Positions 1 through 10,317 of a DNA stretch of 64,000 nt are shown here, piece by piece. A program made the translations under genes and the position numbers. The notes below the pieces were generated by a model. It did no database searches. It worked only from the letters and a program-made list of their open reading frames with translations, and was not told where the DNA came from. The DNA is taken from positions 494,594 to 558,593 of the forward strand of contig JAXLQU010000001.1 of NCBI GenBank assembly GCA_046331425.1, in the 5' to 3' direction. The stretch is from JANNUT01 sp046331425. Lineage in GTDB: Bacteria > Acidobacteriota > Polarisedimenticolia > J045. Within the stretch, counting starts at the first letter, position 1. Every line of letters starts with the position of its first letter.

Positions 1-1
1 A

Positions 2-214
2 CTGGGAGAGATCGTGGCCGGAGTCGTTGATCCCGATCACAAGCAGCAGTTGTATCGCTTGGCGTTTACGGTGGTGCACGCCGATGAAGGTGTGAGCGGC
101 ACGGAGCGACTGTACCTCTCGCAGTTGGCGAGCTTGCTACTGCTTGACGCGGAGACCGTGGGTCGGATCGAAAGCGAAACCGCAGCACGATTGAAGGCAG
201 CCGCAGCGTCGTAA
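2..214 (+). CDS. TerB-like/DUF533 family protein, C-terminal fragment
   Basis: The frame is open from the left edge, so the gene starts before the window and only about 70 C-terminal residues are seen. The stretch ADEGVSGTERLYLSQLA followed by an alpha-helical tail resembles the TerB-like fold (an ADG-x-V-s-x-x-E-r-x-y-L motif) seen in tellurite-resistance-type and DUF533 proteins. The precise function of such proteins is unknown. The stop lies 25 bases before the next start, so both genes are probably co-transcribed. The family call is by motif resemblance only. Confidence 0.6.
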   Translation: MGEIVAGVVDPDHKQQLYRLAFTVVHADEGVSGTERLYLSQLASLLLLDAETVGRIESETAARLKAAAAS

Positions 215-239
215 CGAATTGTCGAAGAAAGGGACTGTC

Positions 240-1256
240 ATGGCGAGCGAGCAGGTTTGGTACATGGCGATTGGTGGATCCTCTGTCGGCCCGGTCAGCG
301 CCGATGACGTTGTGAGCAACTTGAGAAATGGCACGATCAGCCGCGAAACGCTGGTCTTCGGTCCGGGCATGTCGCAGTGGACCCCTCTCGGTCAGGTTCC
401 GCAGTTCGCGGCAGGGGCGTCCTCGAGCGCGGCGCCGCCGCCCGCGATGCCAGGCGGCAGAACGGCGCACGATATCGACTTCACGCTGCACGGCAATGAT
501 ATGCAGTTCGTCGAAGTAGAACTCGATCCGGGCGAGAGCGCTGTAGCTGAAGCCGGCGCCTTGATGTACATGACCGACGGGATCGACATGGACACCGTGT
601 TCGGCGATGGCAGTCAATCTCAGAAGCCTGGCCTGATGGGGGCTCTGCTCGGGGCAGGGAAGCGTCTACTGACGGGAGAGTCACTGTTCACGACGGTATT
701 CAGTAACAAAGGGGCCGGTAAACACAGGGTTGCCTTTGCAGCTCCCTATCCCGGCAAGATCATTCCGATGGATCTCAAAGCGATGGGCGGGACGTTGATC
801 TGTCAGCGTGACTCGTTCCTGTGCGCGGCGCGCGGCGTTTCGATCGGGATCGCGTTCCAAAAAAAGATCGGGGTAGGGTTGTTCGGCGGTGAAGGGTTCA
901 TCATGCAGAAGCTCGAAGGTGACGGACTGGTGTTCGTTCACGCGGGCGGATCGATTCATCCGCTCGATCTGGGACCCGGGCAGCAACTGCGAGTCGATAC
1001 CGGATGTCTCGTCGCGCTGCAGCCGTCAGTTTCGTATGACATCCAGTACGTCGGGAAGGTCAAGACGGCGATCTTCGGTGGTGAGGGGATCTTCAATGCT
1101 CTACTGACAGGACCCGGTAAGGTTTGGCTGCAATCGTTACCGCTTTCCCGTTTGGCCGATCGCATCTACCGTGCCGCGCCGCAAACGGGTGGGCGTAAGG
1201 AAGAGGGTTCGCTCTTCGGTACAGGTCTCGGCAACATCCTCGACGGCAGGGAGTGA
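240..1256 (+). CDS. AIM24 family protein with N-terminal GYF_2 domain
   Basis: This 338-residue protein starts at ATG 240, behind an AAAGGG Shine-Dalgarno-like stretch; a TTG at 219 is in frame but less likely. Residues 5-55 match the GYF_2 domain (WYMAIGGSSVGPVS, then W-T-P-L), a small fold thought to bind peptides and often fused to membrane or housekeeping domains. A Pro/Ala linker follows. Residues about 75-310 are the AIM24/TIGR00266 beta-sandwich, with repeated Gly-rich strands such as GGEGFIMQKLEGDG and GGEGIFNALLTGPG. AIM24 is named after a yeast mitochondrial biogenesis protein; bacterial roles are undefined. No membrane segment or signal peptide is visible, so a cytoplasmic location is likely. 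Confidence 0.85.
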   Translation: MASEQVWYMAIGGSSVGPVSADDVVSNLRNGTISRETLVFGPGMSQWTPLGQVPQFAAGASSSAAPPPAMPGGRTAHDIDFTLHGNDMQFVEVELDPGESAVAEAGALMYMTDGIDMDTVFGDGSQSQKPGLMGALLGAGKRLLTGESLFTTVFSNKGAGKHRVAFAAPYPGKIIPMDLKAMGGTLICQRDSFLCAARGVSIGIAFQKKIGVGLFGGEGFIMQKLEGDGLVFVHAGGSIHPLDLGPGQQLRVDTGCLVALQPSVSYDIQYVGKVKTAIFGGEGIFNALLTGPGKVWLQSLPLSRLADRIYRAAPQTGGRKEEGSLFGTGLGNILDGRE

Positions 1257-1266
1257 TCTGACGCAC

Positions 1267-1286
1267 GGGCGGCGTCCGCGCCGCCC
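1267..1286 (+). terminator. GC-rich hairpin after the AIM24 gene
   Basis: An 8-bp perfect stem, GGGCGGCG/CGCCGCCC with a TCCG loop, begins 11 bases after the AIM24 stop. There is no T-run behind it, so it is either a weak or Rho-assisted terminator or a 3'-protecting hairpin. Confidence 0.45.
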
Positions 1287-1312
1287 TCGCACCCCACCGC
1301 AGCCCTCACCCC

Positions 1313-1360
1313 AAATTCGGGGACGTCACACCTAAATCCGGGGACGTCATACTTAATTCC
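1313..1360. repeat. 21-bp tandem repeat, two copies plus a partial third
   Basis: Two adjacent 21-base units at 1313-1333 and 1334-1354 share the core AAAT[T/C]CGGGGACGTCA, and a partial third (AATTCCG) follows at 1355. The block lies between the AIM24 gene and thiL and encodes nothing obvious. Similar GGGGACGTC-type units occur near IS200-like (Y1) or REP-type transposase remnants in environmental genomes, but no transposase is present here, so the origin is a guess. Confidence 0.6.
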
Positions 1361-1505
1361 GTGCGCGCTGACCGCCGAAATCACAAGGCGTTGGCGGCGG
1401 AAATAGGTAGACCGTCCCCGGATATCGCCTCGGGGTATCGGCGTCGGGACGCGCCGAGTGCTGTGTCGGTTCGCTTTCGGGCGTACGGGTGTGGAGAATC
1501 ACGCG

Positions 1506-2585
1506 GTGCGCGCCGATCCGTTGGCAGAAGGTGAGAACCGTTTCGTGGCGGAGCTGAAGCGGCTCTTCGGCAGTTCCACGCCCAGCGCGATGGTTGGTAT
1601 CGGGGACGACGCAGCCGTTCTACCAGGCAAACCGGTGCGCGTGATTTCGGTCGATCTGCTCGTCGAGAAGCAGCACTTCCGATGGGACTTGATGGAGCCG
1701 GCTGATGTCGCCGTTCGAGCCCTCGAAGTGAACCTGAGCGATATCGCCGCGATGGGAGCTCGGCCCGAAGCGGTGTTTCTGGGACTTGCGTGGCCAAGCT
1801 CCGGCACTGCACTCGCGCGCCTCGCCAACTTCCTACGGTCGTTTCGAGCAGCCTGCAAGCGACGGGGCGTTCCGCTCCTCGGCGGCGACACCGTCCATGC
1901 GGATGACGGCGCGACCACGCTCGCGGTTACCGTTGTTGGGACTCCGTGGCCTGGCGGACCGGTACTGCGGAGCACGGGACGGCCGGGTGACTGGTTGTGC
2001 GTCACCGGTTCGCTCGGCGGTGCGTCGCTTGGCTTAGCGGTGGTCGAGTCGCGGGTCCGCGTGGCGAGGTCGCCGGCGGCGCGTCGCGCCGCGGCGATCG
2101 CGATTCGTCGCCTTCGGCGTCCCCGAGCCCTGCTTGACGCTGCGCGCGTGCTCGCTCGCGGTGCCTCGGCGCTGATCGATCTGTCCGATGGACTGGGGCT
2201 GGATGCGCCGCGATTAGCGGGCGCCTCGGCCTGCGGTTTCCGGATCGACCTCAGCGCAATTCCAATCGATCCTGCGGTCTGCCGCCTCGTCCCCGACCCG
2301 GCCGAGGCGTTGCGGCACGCGATACACGGGGGGGACGACTACCAACTCCTCGCCGCGGTTCCGAGCCGACGCTTCGCTGCCGTTCACGCCTCCCTCCGCC
2401 GCCGAGGTATCACGCTTCACCGGATCGGTCGCCTGACTCCTCAGCCTGACCTCTATCTATTGAGCGATTCGGACGGGCACCTCCGCCCCTGGCCCGAACG
2501 GGGTTGGGACCCGTTCCGGCCTCTAGACGCGAGCCGGGGGGTGGGCGTAGGGAGGGGTGCGCCGAAAGATCGCACTCGCCGATGA
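1506..2585 (+). CDS. thiL: Thiamine-monophosphate kinase ThiL
   Basis: ThiL phosphorylates thiamine monophosphate to thiamine diphosphate with ATP, the last step of cofactor synthesis. The sequence has the AIRS/PurM-like fold markers: an N-terminal GIGDDAAVL, DLLVEKQHF, the helix LEVNLSDIAAMGARP, GGDTV, and DLSDGLGLD near the middle. Length (359 residues) is slightly above the usual 320-340. The start is uncertain: GTG 1506 has GGAG nine bases upstream, while GTG codons at 1491 and 1458 are also in frame. The stop overlaps the ATG of the next sigma-factor gene by four bases, so translation is probably coupled to it. A possible weak point is the long C-terminal tail, which is arginine-rich and not family-like. 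Confidence 0.9.
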   Translation: MRADPLAEGENRFVAELKRLFGSSTPSAMVGIGDDAAVLPGKPVRVISVDLLVEKQHFRWDLMEPADVAVRALEVNLSDIAAMGARPEAVFLGLAWPSSGTALARLANFLRSFRAACKRRGVPLLGGDTVHADDGATTLAVTVVGTPWPGGPVLRSTGRPGDWLCVTGSLGGASLGLAVVESRVRVARSPAARRAAAIAIRRLRRPRALLDAARVLARGASALIDLSDGLGLDAPRLAGASACGFRIDLSAIPIDPAVCRLVPDPAEALRHAIHGGDDYQLLAAVPSRRFAAVHASLRRRGITLHRIGRLTPQPDLYLLSDSDGHLRPWPERGWDPFRPLDASRGVGVGRGAPKDRTRR

Positions 2586-3175
2586 CCGAAAAAGACCTCG
2601 AACTCATCGGACGGGCGGCCCGAGGGGATCGGGAGGCTTTCGACGCGCTGATAGGGCCGCGTTGGGATCGGATCTTCCGTATTGCCTGGCGCATCACTTC
2701 TGACCGGGAGGAGGGACAGGATGTCGCACAACGCGCGTGCCTTCGCTTGTGGGAAAACCTCTCGCGATTTCGACTCGGGGAAGACCTCGACGGTTGGATC
2801 TACCGCATGACAGTCAACCTTGCCCTCGATGCGATCCGGCGCCGCCGCGCTCGCCCGGAAACTCCCGTGGCGTTCGTCCCCGAACCGGAGAGCCTCGGTC
2901 GCGGTCCGCTCGACAGCGTGCTGGCCCACGAGCTCGAACGCGCGCTACAGGACGTCACCCGAGACCTCGCGCCACGACAGAAGGCAGCATTTGTGTTGGT
3001 GCGAATCGAAGGATTGGAGCCCACGGACGCGGCCGCGGTTCTGGGTGTGGCTCCCTCCACCGTGCGCAATCACTTGTTCCAAGCGCGAGCCGCAATCTCT
3101 GCGCGGCTCCGCGAGCGTCATCCGAAGCTGCTGGGCGAGTTGGGCGTCGATCCGCTGGGCGAGGAGGAATCGTGA
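2582..3175 (+). CDS. ECF-type RNA polymerase sigma factor
   Basis: This 197-residue protein is a sigma-70 family factor of the extracytoplasmic-function type. Region 2 runs over residues about 18-85 (DAFDALIGPRW-like helix, then QDVAQRACLRLWENLSRF and the -10-binding helix WIYRMTVNLALDAIRRRR). Region 4 is at about 120-180 (LAPRQKAAFVLVRIEG and an HTH ending in VAPSTVRNHLFQAR). Regions 1.1 and 3 are absent, as in ECF factors. The ATG overlaps the thiL stop, and the stop overlaps the GTG of a putative anti-sigma gene, the usual sigma/anti-sigma pairing. Its position at the head of the pilus-like gene block suggests it may control that block, which is inference. Confidence 0.9.
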   Translation: MTEKDLELIGRAARGDREAFDALIGPRWDRIFRIAWRITSDREEGQDVAQRACLRLWENLSRFRLGEDLDGWIYRMTVNLALDAIRRRRARPETPVAFVPEPESLGRGPLDSVLAHELERALQDVTRDLAPRQKAAFVLVRIEGLEPTDAAAVLGVAPSTVRNHLFQARAAISARLRERHPKLLGELGVDPLGEEES

Positions 3176-3687
3176 GTTCGAACGCTGCTTGGCCACATCT
3201 CGAGGCGGCGGTGATTGCCGACATTGCTGCCGGCCGGTCACCCGACCACGACGAAGCGGCCCACCTTGGGGTTTGTGCCGAGTGTCGTCGGGCACTCGTC
3301 GCGCTCGATCCATCGGCGTTGTTTTCGCTGCTGAACGCGCTGCCGCCCACCGAGATCGTGCCAGCCCCGCCGCGCTTTGCCAAGATGTCGCTTCCCACCG
3401 CGGCATCCATTCGTCAGAGAGAACTTGGTCTCGCGCGGCGTCGAGCCGGTTGGATCGTCGCCGCTGCGGTCGTCTTGGGTGTGGCAGGACTTTTCGCAGT
3501 ACGCGACGGAGCGCCCCCAGCGGCAAACTCAACAACTCGCCGAGTTGCGCGCCATCAAGCCTCGCCACGCCCCGCCGTGGTCGAGCGTGTTTATTCAGAG
3601 GACAGTGCTCGCGTCGTAACGGTGGTTCCCCCCGATGAAGAAAGCGCGTCGTTTACCTTGATCCTCGACGCAGGGATCGACCTGTGA
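3172..3687 (+). CDS. Putative anti-sigma factor with zinc-finger-like motif and one membrane segment
   Basis: The 171-residue protein starts at GTG 3172, behind a strong GAGGAGGAA ribosome site and overlapping the sigma-factor stop. Residues about 25-45 carry H-x3-C-x2-C (HLGVCAEC), the zf-HC2 signature of zinc-binding anti-sigma domains. One hydrophobic segment at about 87-105 (AGWIVAAAVVLGVAGLFAV) predicts a membrane anchor, followed by a short Pro/Arg-rich outer domain. Such proteins hold their sigma factor inactive until an envelope signal. The zinc motif and gene order support the call; overall similarity to known families cannot be judged here. Confidence 0.75.
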   Translation: MSSNAAWPHLEAAVIADIAAGRSPDHDEAAHLGVCAECRRALVALDPSALFSLLNALPPTEIVPAPPRFAKMSLPTAASIRQRELGLARRRAGWIVAAAVVLGVAGLFAVRDGAPPAANSTTRRVARHQASPRPAVVERVYSEDSARVVTVVPPDEESASFTLILDAGIDL

Positions 3688-4469
3688 TTCGACGATTCGC
3701 GGTCTTGTGTTTCGCTGTCCTGGCACTGATTGGAGCGCCGCGATCATCGGCTCAATCGGTACCCGCTGCCGATCCATGCGCCGGTAAGCGGCTCGTCACC
3801 AAGGTCGTGCCGATTCGGTTTCGAGCGGTCAACGACGCGGCCGAAATCGCGGCTAGCCTGTTGGGGCCGTGTGGCGAGTATCGCGCGCCCAAATCGGTGC
3901 GCGCGATCACGATCATCGACGAATCGCAATACGTTCAGCGCGTGATCGAGGCGATCAGCGGCTGGGATGTCCCGCCACCCACGATCGAACTGACCGTGAG
4001 CCTGATCATCGCATCGCGAGAACCCAAACAGAGCAATCCAGTGATTGGTGATGAACTTCGTGGCGTGAGCGAAGCACTCGCCGGGCTAACGCAGTGGACA
4101 CAGTACGAAATGGTCTCCAGCCGGAGCATAAAACTGACCGAAGGTGGCAGCGCCCAACTAGAGCTCAGCGATGGTTTCGGTGTGCATCTCGTGGTGGCAG
4201 CGGTCGATGTCAATGCCGGAATCATCAAGCTCGACCCATTGGTGTTGTCGCGCATACCGCAGAGCGGGGAGCAGACGAGCGCGACGGTGCGAACGCCCCA
4301 GCAGCTCTTGTCGCTGCGCACCAATCTGCGTGAGGGTCGTCAGGAAATCATCATGGCTCCCAACCGCGAGAAGGACCGCGCGCTGATCGTGGCGCTGAAG
4401 GCTTGGACCGATCTTGGCGGCTCGCCGCTGCCGGTCGAGAAAAGCCCTTCGCAGTCCGAGAAGGATTGA
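3684..4469 (+). CDS. Exported protein with a secretin N-domain-like region
   Basis: The 261-residue protein begins with a signal peptide (RRFAVLCFAVLALIGAPRSSAQS). Residues about 35-110 (KVVPIRFRAVNDAAEIAASL, then a VRAITIIDES strand and YVQRVIEAISGWD) resemble the secretin N/NolW domain, the repeated module that forms the periplasmic rings of GspD and PilQ. It lacks the membrane-spanning secretin core. The second half (ELTVSLIIAS, GFGVHLVVAAVD) looks like the beta-rich part that follows N domains. It may be an auxiliary ring or assembly factor for the cohesin-tailed secretin encoded at 11012. It is translationally coupled to the anti-sigma gene by a GTGA overlap. Confidence 0.7.
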   Translation: MIRRFAVLCFAVLALIGAPRSSAQSVPAADPCAGKRLVTKVVPIRFRAVNDAAEIAASLLGPCGEYRAPKSVRAITIIDESQYVQRVIEAISGWDVPPPTIELTVSLIIASREPKQSNPVIGDELRGVSEALAGLTQWTQYEMVSSRSIKLTEGGSAQLELSDGFGVHLVVAAVDVNAGIIKLDPLVLSRIPQSGEQTSATVRTPQQLLSLRTNLREGRQEIIMAPNREKDRALIVALKAWTDLGGSPLPVEKSPSQSEKD

Positions 4470-4472
4470 GTC

Positions 4473-5693
4473 ATGGCCGATTTCCGCTGTCGACTCGCGA
4501 CACCGACCGGCGAGATCATCGAGCGCGATTACCGCGCTGAAGATGCCAACACGCTGCGCAAGGATCTCGAAAAGCAAGACCTGTTGGTGCTGGCGATTCA
4601 GAAGCGTTCTTCGGTGGGCGCGGCACTGTCGGATTTGACCCGCCGGCGGAAGCGCGTCTCCACCGAAGAGTTCCTGTTCTTCAATCAGGAATTGGCCGCA
4701 CTGATCAAGGCTGGGTTACCGATTCTCGAAGCGCTCGGGCTACTTACCGAGCGGCGAAAGAACCCGGTGTTCAAGGCGGCGCTCGTCGATGTGCGCGAGC
4801 GAGTCCGCACAGGACAGGCGCTCTCGGAAGCGTTCGCCGCGCAGGGGCTGTTTCCGCCGCTCTATTCCAGTTCGCTCGCCAGCGGCGAACGCAGCGGCGA
4901 GATCGCGACCGTGATCCTCCGCTACGTCAACTATTCCCGCACGCTGCTGTCCGTTCGCCGAAAAGTCATCGCAGCGCTGACATACCCGCTGATCCTGGGA
5001 TTCGTCGCAACCGGCGTGGTGGCGATTTTGCTGATCTACGTTCTGCCGAAATTCGAAGACTTCTTCAAGGGTTTCGGCAAGGAACTACCCTGGATCACCA
5101 AGACATTGATCGGCACATCCAATCTGCTGCGTGACCAGTGGTACATCTGGGTCTTGGCGATCGTGGCTAGCGGCATCGGGTTTTTCGTGTGGAAGCGCAC
5201 GCCCAACGGCCAACGTGGCTGGGAGCGAATCACCTATCGCATCCCGTTGGTTGGGTCGCTGGCTCGCAAGTTCGTCGTCACACGTTACGCTCGAACGCTC
5301 TCTACACTGGTGGCCGGTGGTATCCCGCTCGTGACCTGCCTCGACGTTGTCGGGCGCGCGATTGGAACCCCCCTGTACGCAGATGCCACCCGAGAGCTCA
5401 CCGGCAAGGTGCGCGAAGGTGCCGCATTGTGGAGTTCGCTCGAGGACACGCATCTGTTTCCCGAGATGATGATCGAAATGGTCAAGGTCGGAGAAAGTTC
5501 GGGAACCGTGGCCGACATGCTCGAGCACGTTGCCAACTTCACCGACCAGGAGATCGAACACGAGCTGCAAACGCTCACTTCCTTGGTCGAACCTGTGATG
5601 TTGGTGATGATGGCTCTGATGGTCGGCACGATCCTGTTTGCCATCTACTACCCGCTGCTGCAGGTCTATTCATCGACCTCCACAGCAGGATAG
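4473..5693 (+). CDS. gspF: GspF/PilC inner-membrane platform protein
   Basis: At 406 residues this matches the usual GspF/PilC length. There are two GspF domains: first FFNQELAALIKAGLPILEAL, with the conserved GxxLSEAF motif (GQALSEAFAAQGLFPPLY); second VVTRYARTLSTLVAGGIPLV with FPEMMIEMVKVGESSGTVADML. Three membrane segments fall near residues 170-190, 220-240 and 375-395. The protein forms the inner-membrane platform on which the assembly ATPase works to polymerise pilin. It starts three bases after the secretin-N gene and is followed at 13 bases by gspE, the standard E/F pairing though in F-E order. Confidence 0.95.
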   Translation: MADFRCRLATPTGEIIERDYRAEDANTLRKDLEKQDLLVLAIQKRSSVGAALSDLTRRRKRVSTEEFLFFNQELAALIKAGLPILEALGLLTERRKNPVFKAALVDVRERVRTGQALSEAFAAQGLFPPLYSSSLASGERSGEIATVILRYVNYSRTLLSVRRKVIAALTYPLILGFVATGVVAILLIYVLPKFEDFFKGFGKELPWITKTLIGTSNLLRDQWYIWVLAIVASGIGFFVWKRTPNGQRGWERITYRIPLVGSLARKFVVTRYARTLSTLVAGGIPLVTCLDVVGRAIGTPLYADATRELTGKVREGAALWSSLEDTHLFPEMMIEMVKVGESSGTVADMLEHVANFTDQEIEHELQTLTSLVEPVMLVMMALMVGTILFAIYYPLLQVYSSTSTAG

Positions 5694-5706
5694 GAGCAGC
5701 GTTTCG

Positions 5707-7344
<1,638 letters not shown>

Positions 7345-7355
7345 GCAAGGAACGG

Positions 7356-8381
7356 ATGCTAACCAACGAAGCCATCGTCAACTCGCTTTCCCGACTCGTA
7401 CCGGAAAGCGTCCGCAATGCGGGCTGGATGCAGCCGCGCTACCCGCTCGTCGGTGTCGAACTGCGCGACGATGCCGTCATCGCAATCTCGATGCAACGTA
7501 AGGGCGGCAAACTGCAGTTGGCCGGTCACGCGCGTCGCACCTTGACCCCCGGAGTGCTGCAAAGCGGCCTCATGAAGCTCGCCGTCCCGGATCCCCGCGG
7601 TTTGATGCGCGCGGTGCAGGACGCGCTACGGATGGCTGGCGCAGAAAGCACACACAAGCTTTCGGTGGCGATCCCGGACACCGTGGCGCGCGTCTTTTTG
7701 GTCGACTTGCAGGAATTGCCTCCGTCGCATCAGCAGGCCGCGGAACTGATCCGTCTGCGATTGAAGAAGTCGGTGCCGTTCCGCTTGGAAGACACACGGA
7801 TGTCTTGGCAGGTCTTGGGTCGGATGGAAGATGGGCGGCTGCAGATTCTTGTTTGCCTCGCCCCCGAGTCTGCGCTGCGTCCGGTCGAAACGGTGTTCGC
7901 TGCAGCAGGCCTTCGTGCTGGCTTGGTCGATATCGCAAGTTTCGACCTGTTCAACGCGCTTCGTGCCGCCAAGCAACTCCTGCCAGGAGAGCGCGGCGAC
8001 GCTGCGATCATCAATGCCACCCCGAGCTACTTCTCGTTCATGATCTTGCGCAACGAGCGGCTCGTGTTCTATCGATCGAAGAACTACCACGTGCAGGGCG
8101 GCTTTCAAGGAGAAGAGAGCCTGCGTGTGGTGGGCCGAGAATTGAGGACCAGCCTCAGCTACTACAACGAACATTTGCTCGGCGAAGGGATCAGCCTCAC
8201 TGTACTGCGCGTTTCAGGTTTGGATCCGGCCGCGGTGGCTGCCGTTGCTCATCAAGCCGGCTGCGGGACGACGGTCGCCGCTACCCTGGGTGACACCATC
8301 CCGGGATTTTCTGCAGTCGACAGTGAACTAGCGCCCGACTTGCTGCCGGCGATGGGATTGGTCCTTCGGAGGGACGCGTGA
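7356..8381 (+). CDS. pilM: PilM-like actin-fold pilus assembly protein
   Basis: The 341-residue cytoplasmic protein resembles PilM: an N-terminal YPLVGVELRDDAVIAI strand (phosphate-1-like, VGVEL), the SVAIPDTVARVFLVDL segment, and LSYYNEHLLGEG in the C-terminal half. PilM binds the cytoplasmic tail of PilN and links the inner-membrane PilN/PilO complex to the ATPases. The position, directly before PilN- and PilO-like genes with a 4-base overlap, is the canonical pilMNO order. The nucleotide-binding motifs look degenerate compared with classical PilM, so a GspL cytoplasmic-domain relative is the alternative. Confidence 0.85.
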   Translation: MLTNEAIVNSLSRLVPESVRNAGWMQPRYPLVGVELRDDAVIAISMQRKGGKLQLAGHARRTLTPGVLQSGLMKLAVPDPRGLMRAVQDALRMAGAESTHKLSVAIPDTVARVFLVDLQELPPSHQQAAELIRLRLKKSVPFRLEDTRMSWQVLGRMEDGRLQILVCLAPESALRPVETVFAAAGLRAGLVDIASFDLFNALRAAKQLLPGERGDAAIINATPSYFSFMILRNERLVFYRSKNYHVQGGFQGEESLRVVGRELRTSLSYYNEHLLGEGISLTVLRVSGLDPAAVAAVAHQAGCGTTVAATLGDTIPGFSAVDSELAPDLLPAMGLVLRRDA

Positions 8382-9565
8382 AGCCGATCGACATCAATCT
8401 ATCCGCCCAACCTTATCGCAACGACACACCGTTGTGGATCGGCTTGGCGTTGGTGGTCGCCGCTGCGCTCGGCTTTGCGGTCTACAACGGTTGGTACTAC
8501 ACCACGTCGAATCAGCGCATCGAGGCACTCACGGCCGAACTCGCCGGTCATCGTCAGAAAATGGAGACGATGAGCAAGGAAAACGAGAAGCTCACCAACG
8601 ATCTGAAAGCGGTCGATGCCGATCTTTACGCAACGCAAGTCGAGTTCGTCAATGAGATCCTGACGCAGCGCAACTTCTCCTGGACCCGCTTGTTCAATGC
8701 GCTCGAGGACGTGGTCCCTTGGGATGTTCGCCTGACGGCGATCCGCCCGGTATTCGAACAGGCACGCGTTGCCATCCAAGTCAGCGGAGTGTCGCGCAAC
8801 TACGATGCCCTGCTCAAATTCGAAGAGGAGGTCGAGCGGTATCCGCAGTTCGACGGCCTCACGCCGGGCGACTTCAATCGTGGTGATGCCGGCGACCAGA
8901 TCTACTTCAACCTGTCTTTCAACTATCGCCCGGACGCCGTCGAGGAGCTTCCGGCCGAAGGGGAGATCTCGACCGCCAACCAGTCGCCGGCGACTTCGTC
9001 CGACACACCAGGGAGCGACAAGACCACGCTCGCCTCTCGCGGCGAACCATCCGACGCGACCAACGACACGCGAGCCCGCGCCATCGATCCAGCGGGCATG
9101 CGTGATGCGCGCTACCAATCCGGTGAGCCCTCAGCGATGAACTCAACCGCGGACGCGGCGGCGAACATGCTGCCCGGTCGAGGCATGAACGCAAGACCGG
9201 TGCCCGGAGATCCGCGGGCTCAGCGTGCTGGACGAGGACGGCCGGACAGCGATGGCCCCAGCCCACTCGAGGATGAATCGACATTCGGTGGGGAGTTCAT
9301 CGCCGGTCAAGGGAGCGGAGCTCGTGGAAATGGCAACGCCCCCACCGCCACGCCTCCCGGAGGTCGAGCGCCGCGCACGGCCGATGCAAACGGCAACGAC
9401 CCACGTAGCAATGCCGGCAACCCAGCCGACTCCGATCGTCCGCGTCGGCCGTCGATCGATCCAAGTCAGTACGTGACGTACGACCAGGACGGCAAGCCAG
9501 TACTTCACCCGTTCACACGCGACAATCCGCCGCCCAAGAAGGACGGCGGCGGAGGCCAACCATGA
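8378..9565 (+). CDS. pilN: PilN-like inner-membrane protein with long disordered tail
   Basis: Residues 1-12 (IDINLSAQPYRND) are the conserved PilN tail that docks to PilM. A membrane segment follows at about 20-40, then a coiled coil (RIEALTAELAGHRQKMETM) and a ferredoxin-like domain to about residue 195 (LTQRNFSWTRLFNALEDVVP; VSGVSRNYDALLKFEEEVE). The remaining 200 residues are low-complexity, rich in Pro, Gly, Asp and Arg, and predicted disordered. Usual PilN proteins have about 200 residues, so the tail doubles the length. GTG start overlaps the pilM stop; the stop overlaps the next ATG. Confidence 0.85.
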   Translation: MKPIDINLSAQPYRNDTPLWIGLALVVAAALGFAVYNGWYYTTSNQRIEALTAELAGHRQKMETMSKENEKLTNDLKAVDADLYATQVEFVNEILTQRNFSWTRLFNALEDVVPWDVRLTAIRPVFEQARVAIQVSGVSRNYDALLKFEEEVERYPQFDGLTPGDFNRGDAGDQIYFNLSFNYRPDAVEELPAEGEISTANQSPATSSDTPGSDKTTLASRGEPSDATNDTRARAIDPAGMRDARYQSGEPSAMNSTADAAANMLPGRGMNARPVPGDPRAQRAGRGRPDSDGPSPLEDESTFGGEFIAGQGSGARGNGNAPTATPPGGRAPRTADANGNDPRSNAGNPADSDRPRRPSIDPSQYVTYDQDGKPVLHPFTRDNPPPKKDGGGGQP

Positions 9566-10317
9566 GCAGCCTCGATACGTCGCCGACGCTCGCGCCCGAA
9601 ATCGATCCGATCACAACCGCGCCTGGTAACAAGCAGCCCCAGCCGAGGCGCTTTCGTCGATTCGACTTGCGGCGCGATGCCAAGCTCCTGTTCCTGATCT
9701 TCGGAGGAGTCTTGGCGGTCAACCTGATCTTCTGGCTTTTCTTGGTGCGCCCCAAGCAAAGCGAGATCCGCGAGCTTTCGCTTCGCAAGCAAAGCGCCGA
9801 TCTCACCGAGATGGAAACCAGCAAGCGACTCGATTCGCTACGCAAACTGCACGACAAAGTCACGAGCAATCAAGCGGCGATTCGCACGTTCTACGGCGAG
9901 ATGCTGTCGACCAAAAGAGCTCGATTGGTCCCGTTTCAGCGAGCCGTTGCCGAGGTCGGCCGCGAATTCGACTGTGAGCCGGATCGCGTAGCGATGAGTG
10001 TCTCCGAAATGGAAAACGAGGGGATCGAGGCGCTCGGTCAGACCTTCCCAATTACCGGTGGCTACGAGAATCTCCGCGGCTTCCTCGCGCGCCTGGAGTC
10101 GATCAGCCAGTTCCTGATCGTGCGTGAAGTCACCTTGGCAGGGTCCAAGGAAGGCGGGCAGGACGTACAACTGAATGTTGCCGTGGAAACGTACTTCGAC
10201 GCGCCCGGTATTCGCGAAGAGAAGGAAAAGGAGCGCGCAGAGAAGGCCAAGAAGCGGCGTCAGGGTGGTGGCTCACGACGTGTGAACAGCGCCAAGCGCG
10301 GAGCGACACGCCCATGA
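9562..10317 (+). CDS. pilO: PilO-like inner-membrane assembly protein
   Basis: The 251-residue protein has a cytoplasmic stretch ending in basic RRFRRFDLRRDAK, a single membrane helix at about residues 43-63, a coiled coil, and a ferredoxin-like periplasmic domain (FPITGGYENLRGFLARLESI then FLIVREVTL), which matches PilO/GspM architecture. PilO pairs with PilN in the periplasm. The tail is Lys/Arg/Glu-rich. It overlaps both neighbours by four bases. Confidence 0.85.
   Translation: MSSLDTSPTLAPEIDPITTAPGNKQPQPRRFRRFDLRRDAKLLFLIFGGVLAVNLIFWLFLVRPKQSEIRELSLRKQSADLTEMETSKRLDSLRKLHDKVTSNQAAIRTFYGEMLSTKRARLVPFQRAVAEVGREFDCEPDRVAMSVSEMENEGIEALGQTFPITGGYENLRGFLARLESISQFLIVREVTLAGSKEGGQDVQLNVAVETYFDAPGIREEKEKERAEKAKKRRQGGGSRRVNSAKRGATRP

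Noticed and set aside
1257..1505. TPP riboswitch upstream of thiL
   Set aside because: The conserved CTGAGA-type core is not present; only a hairpin and short repeats are seen.
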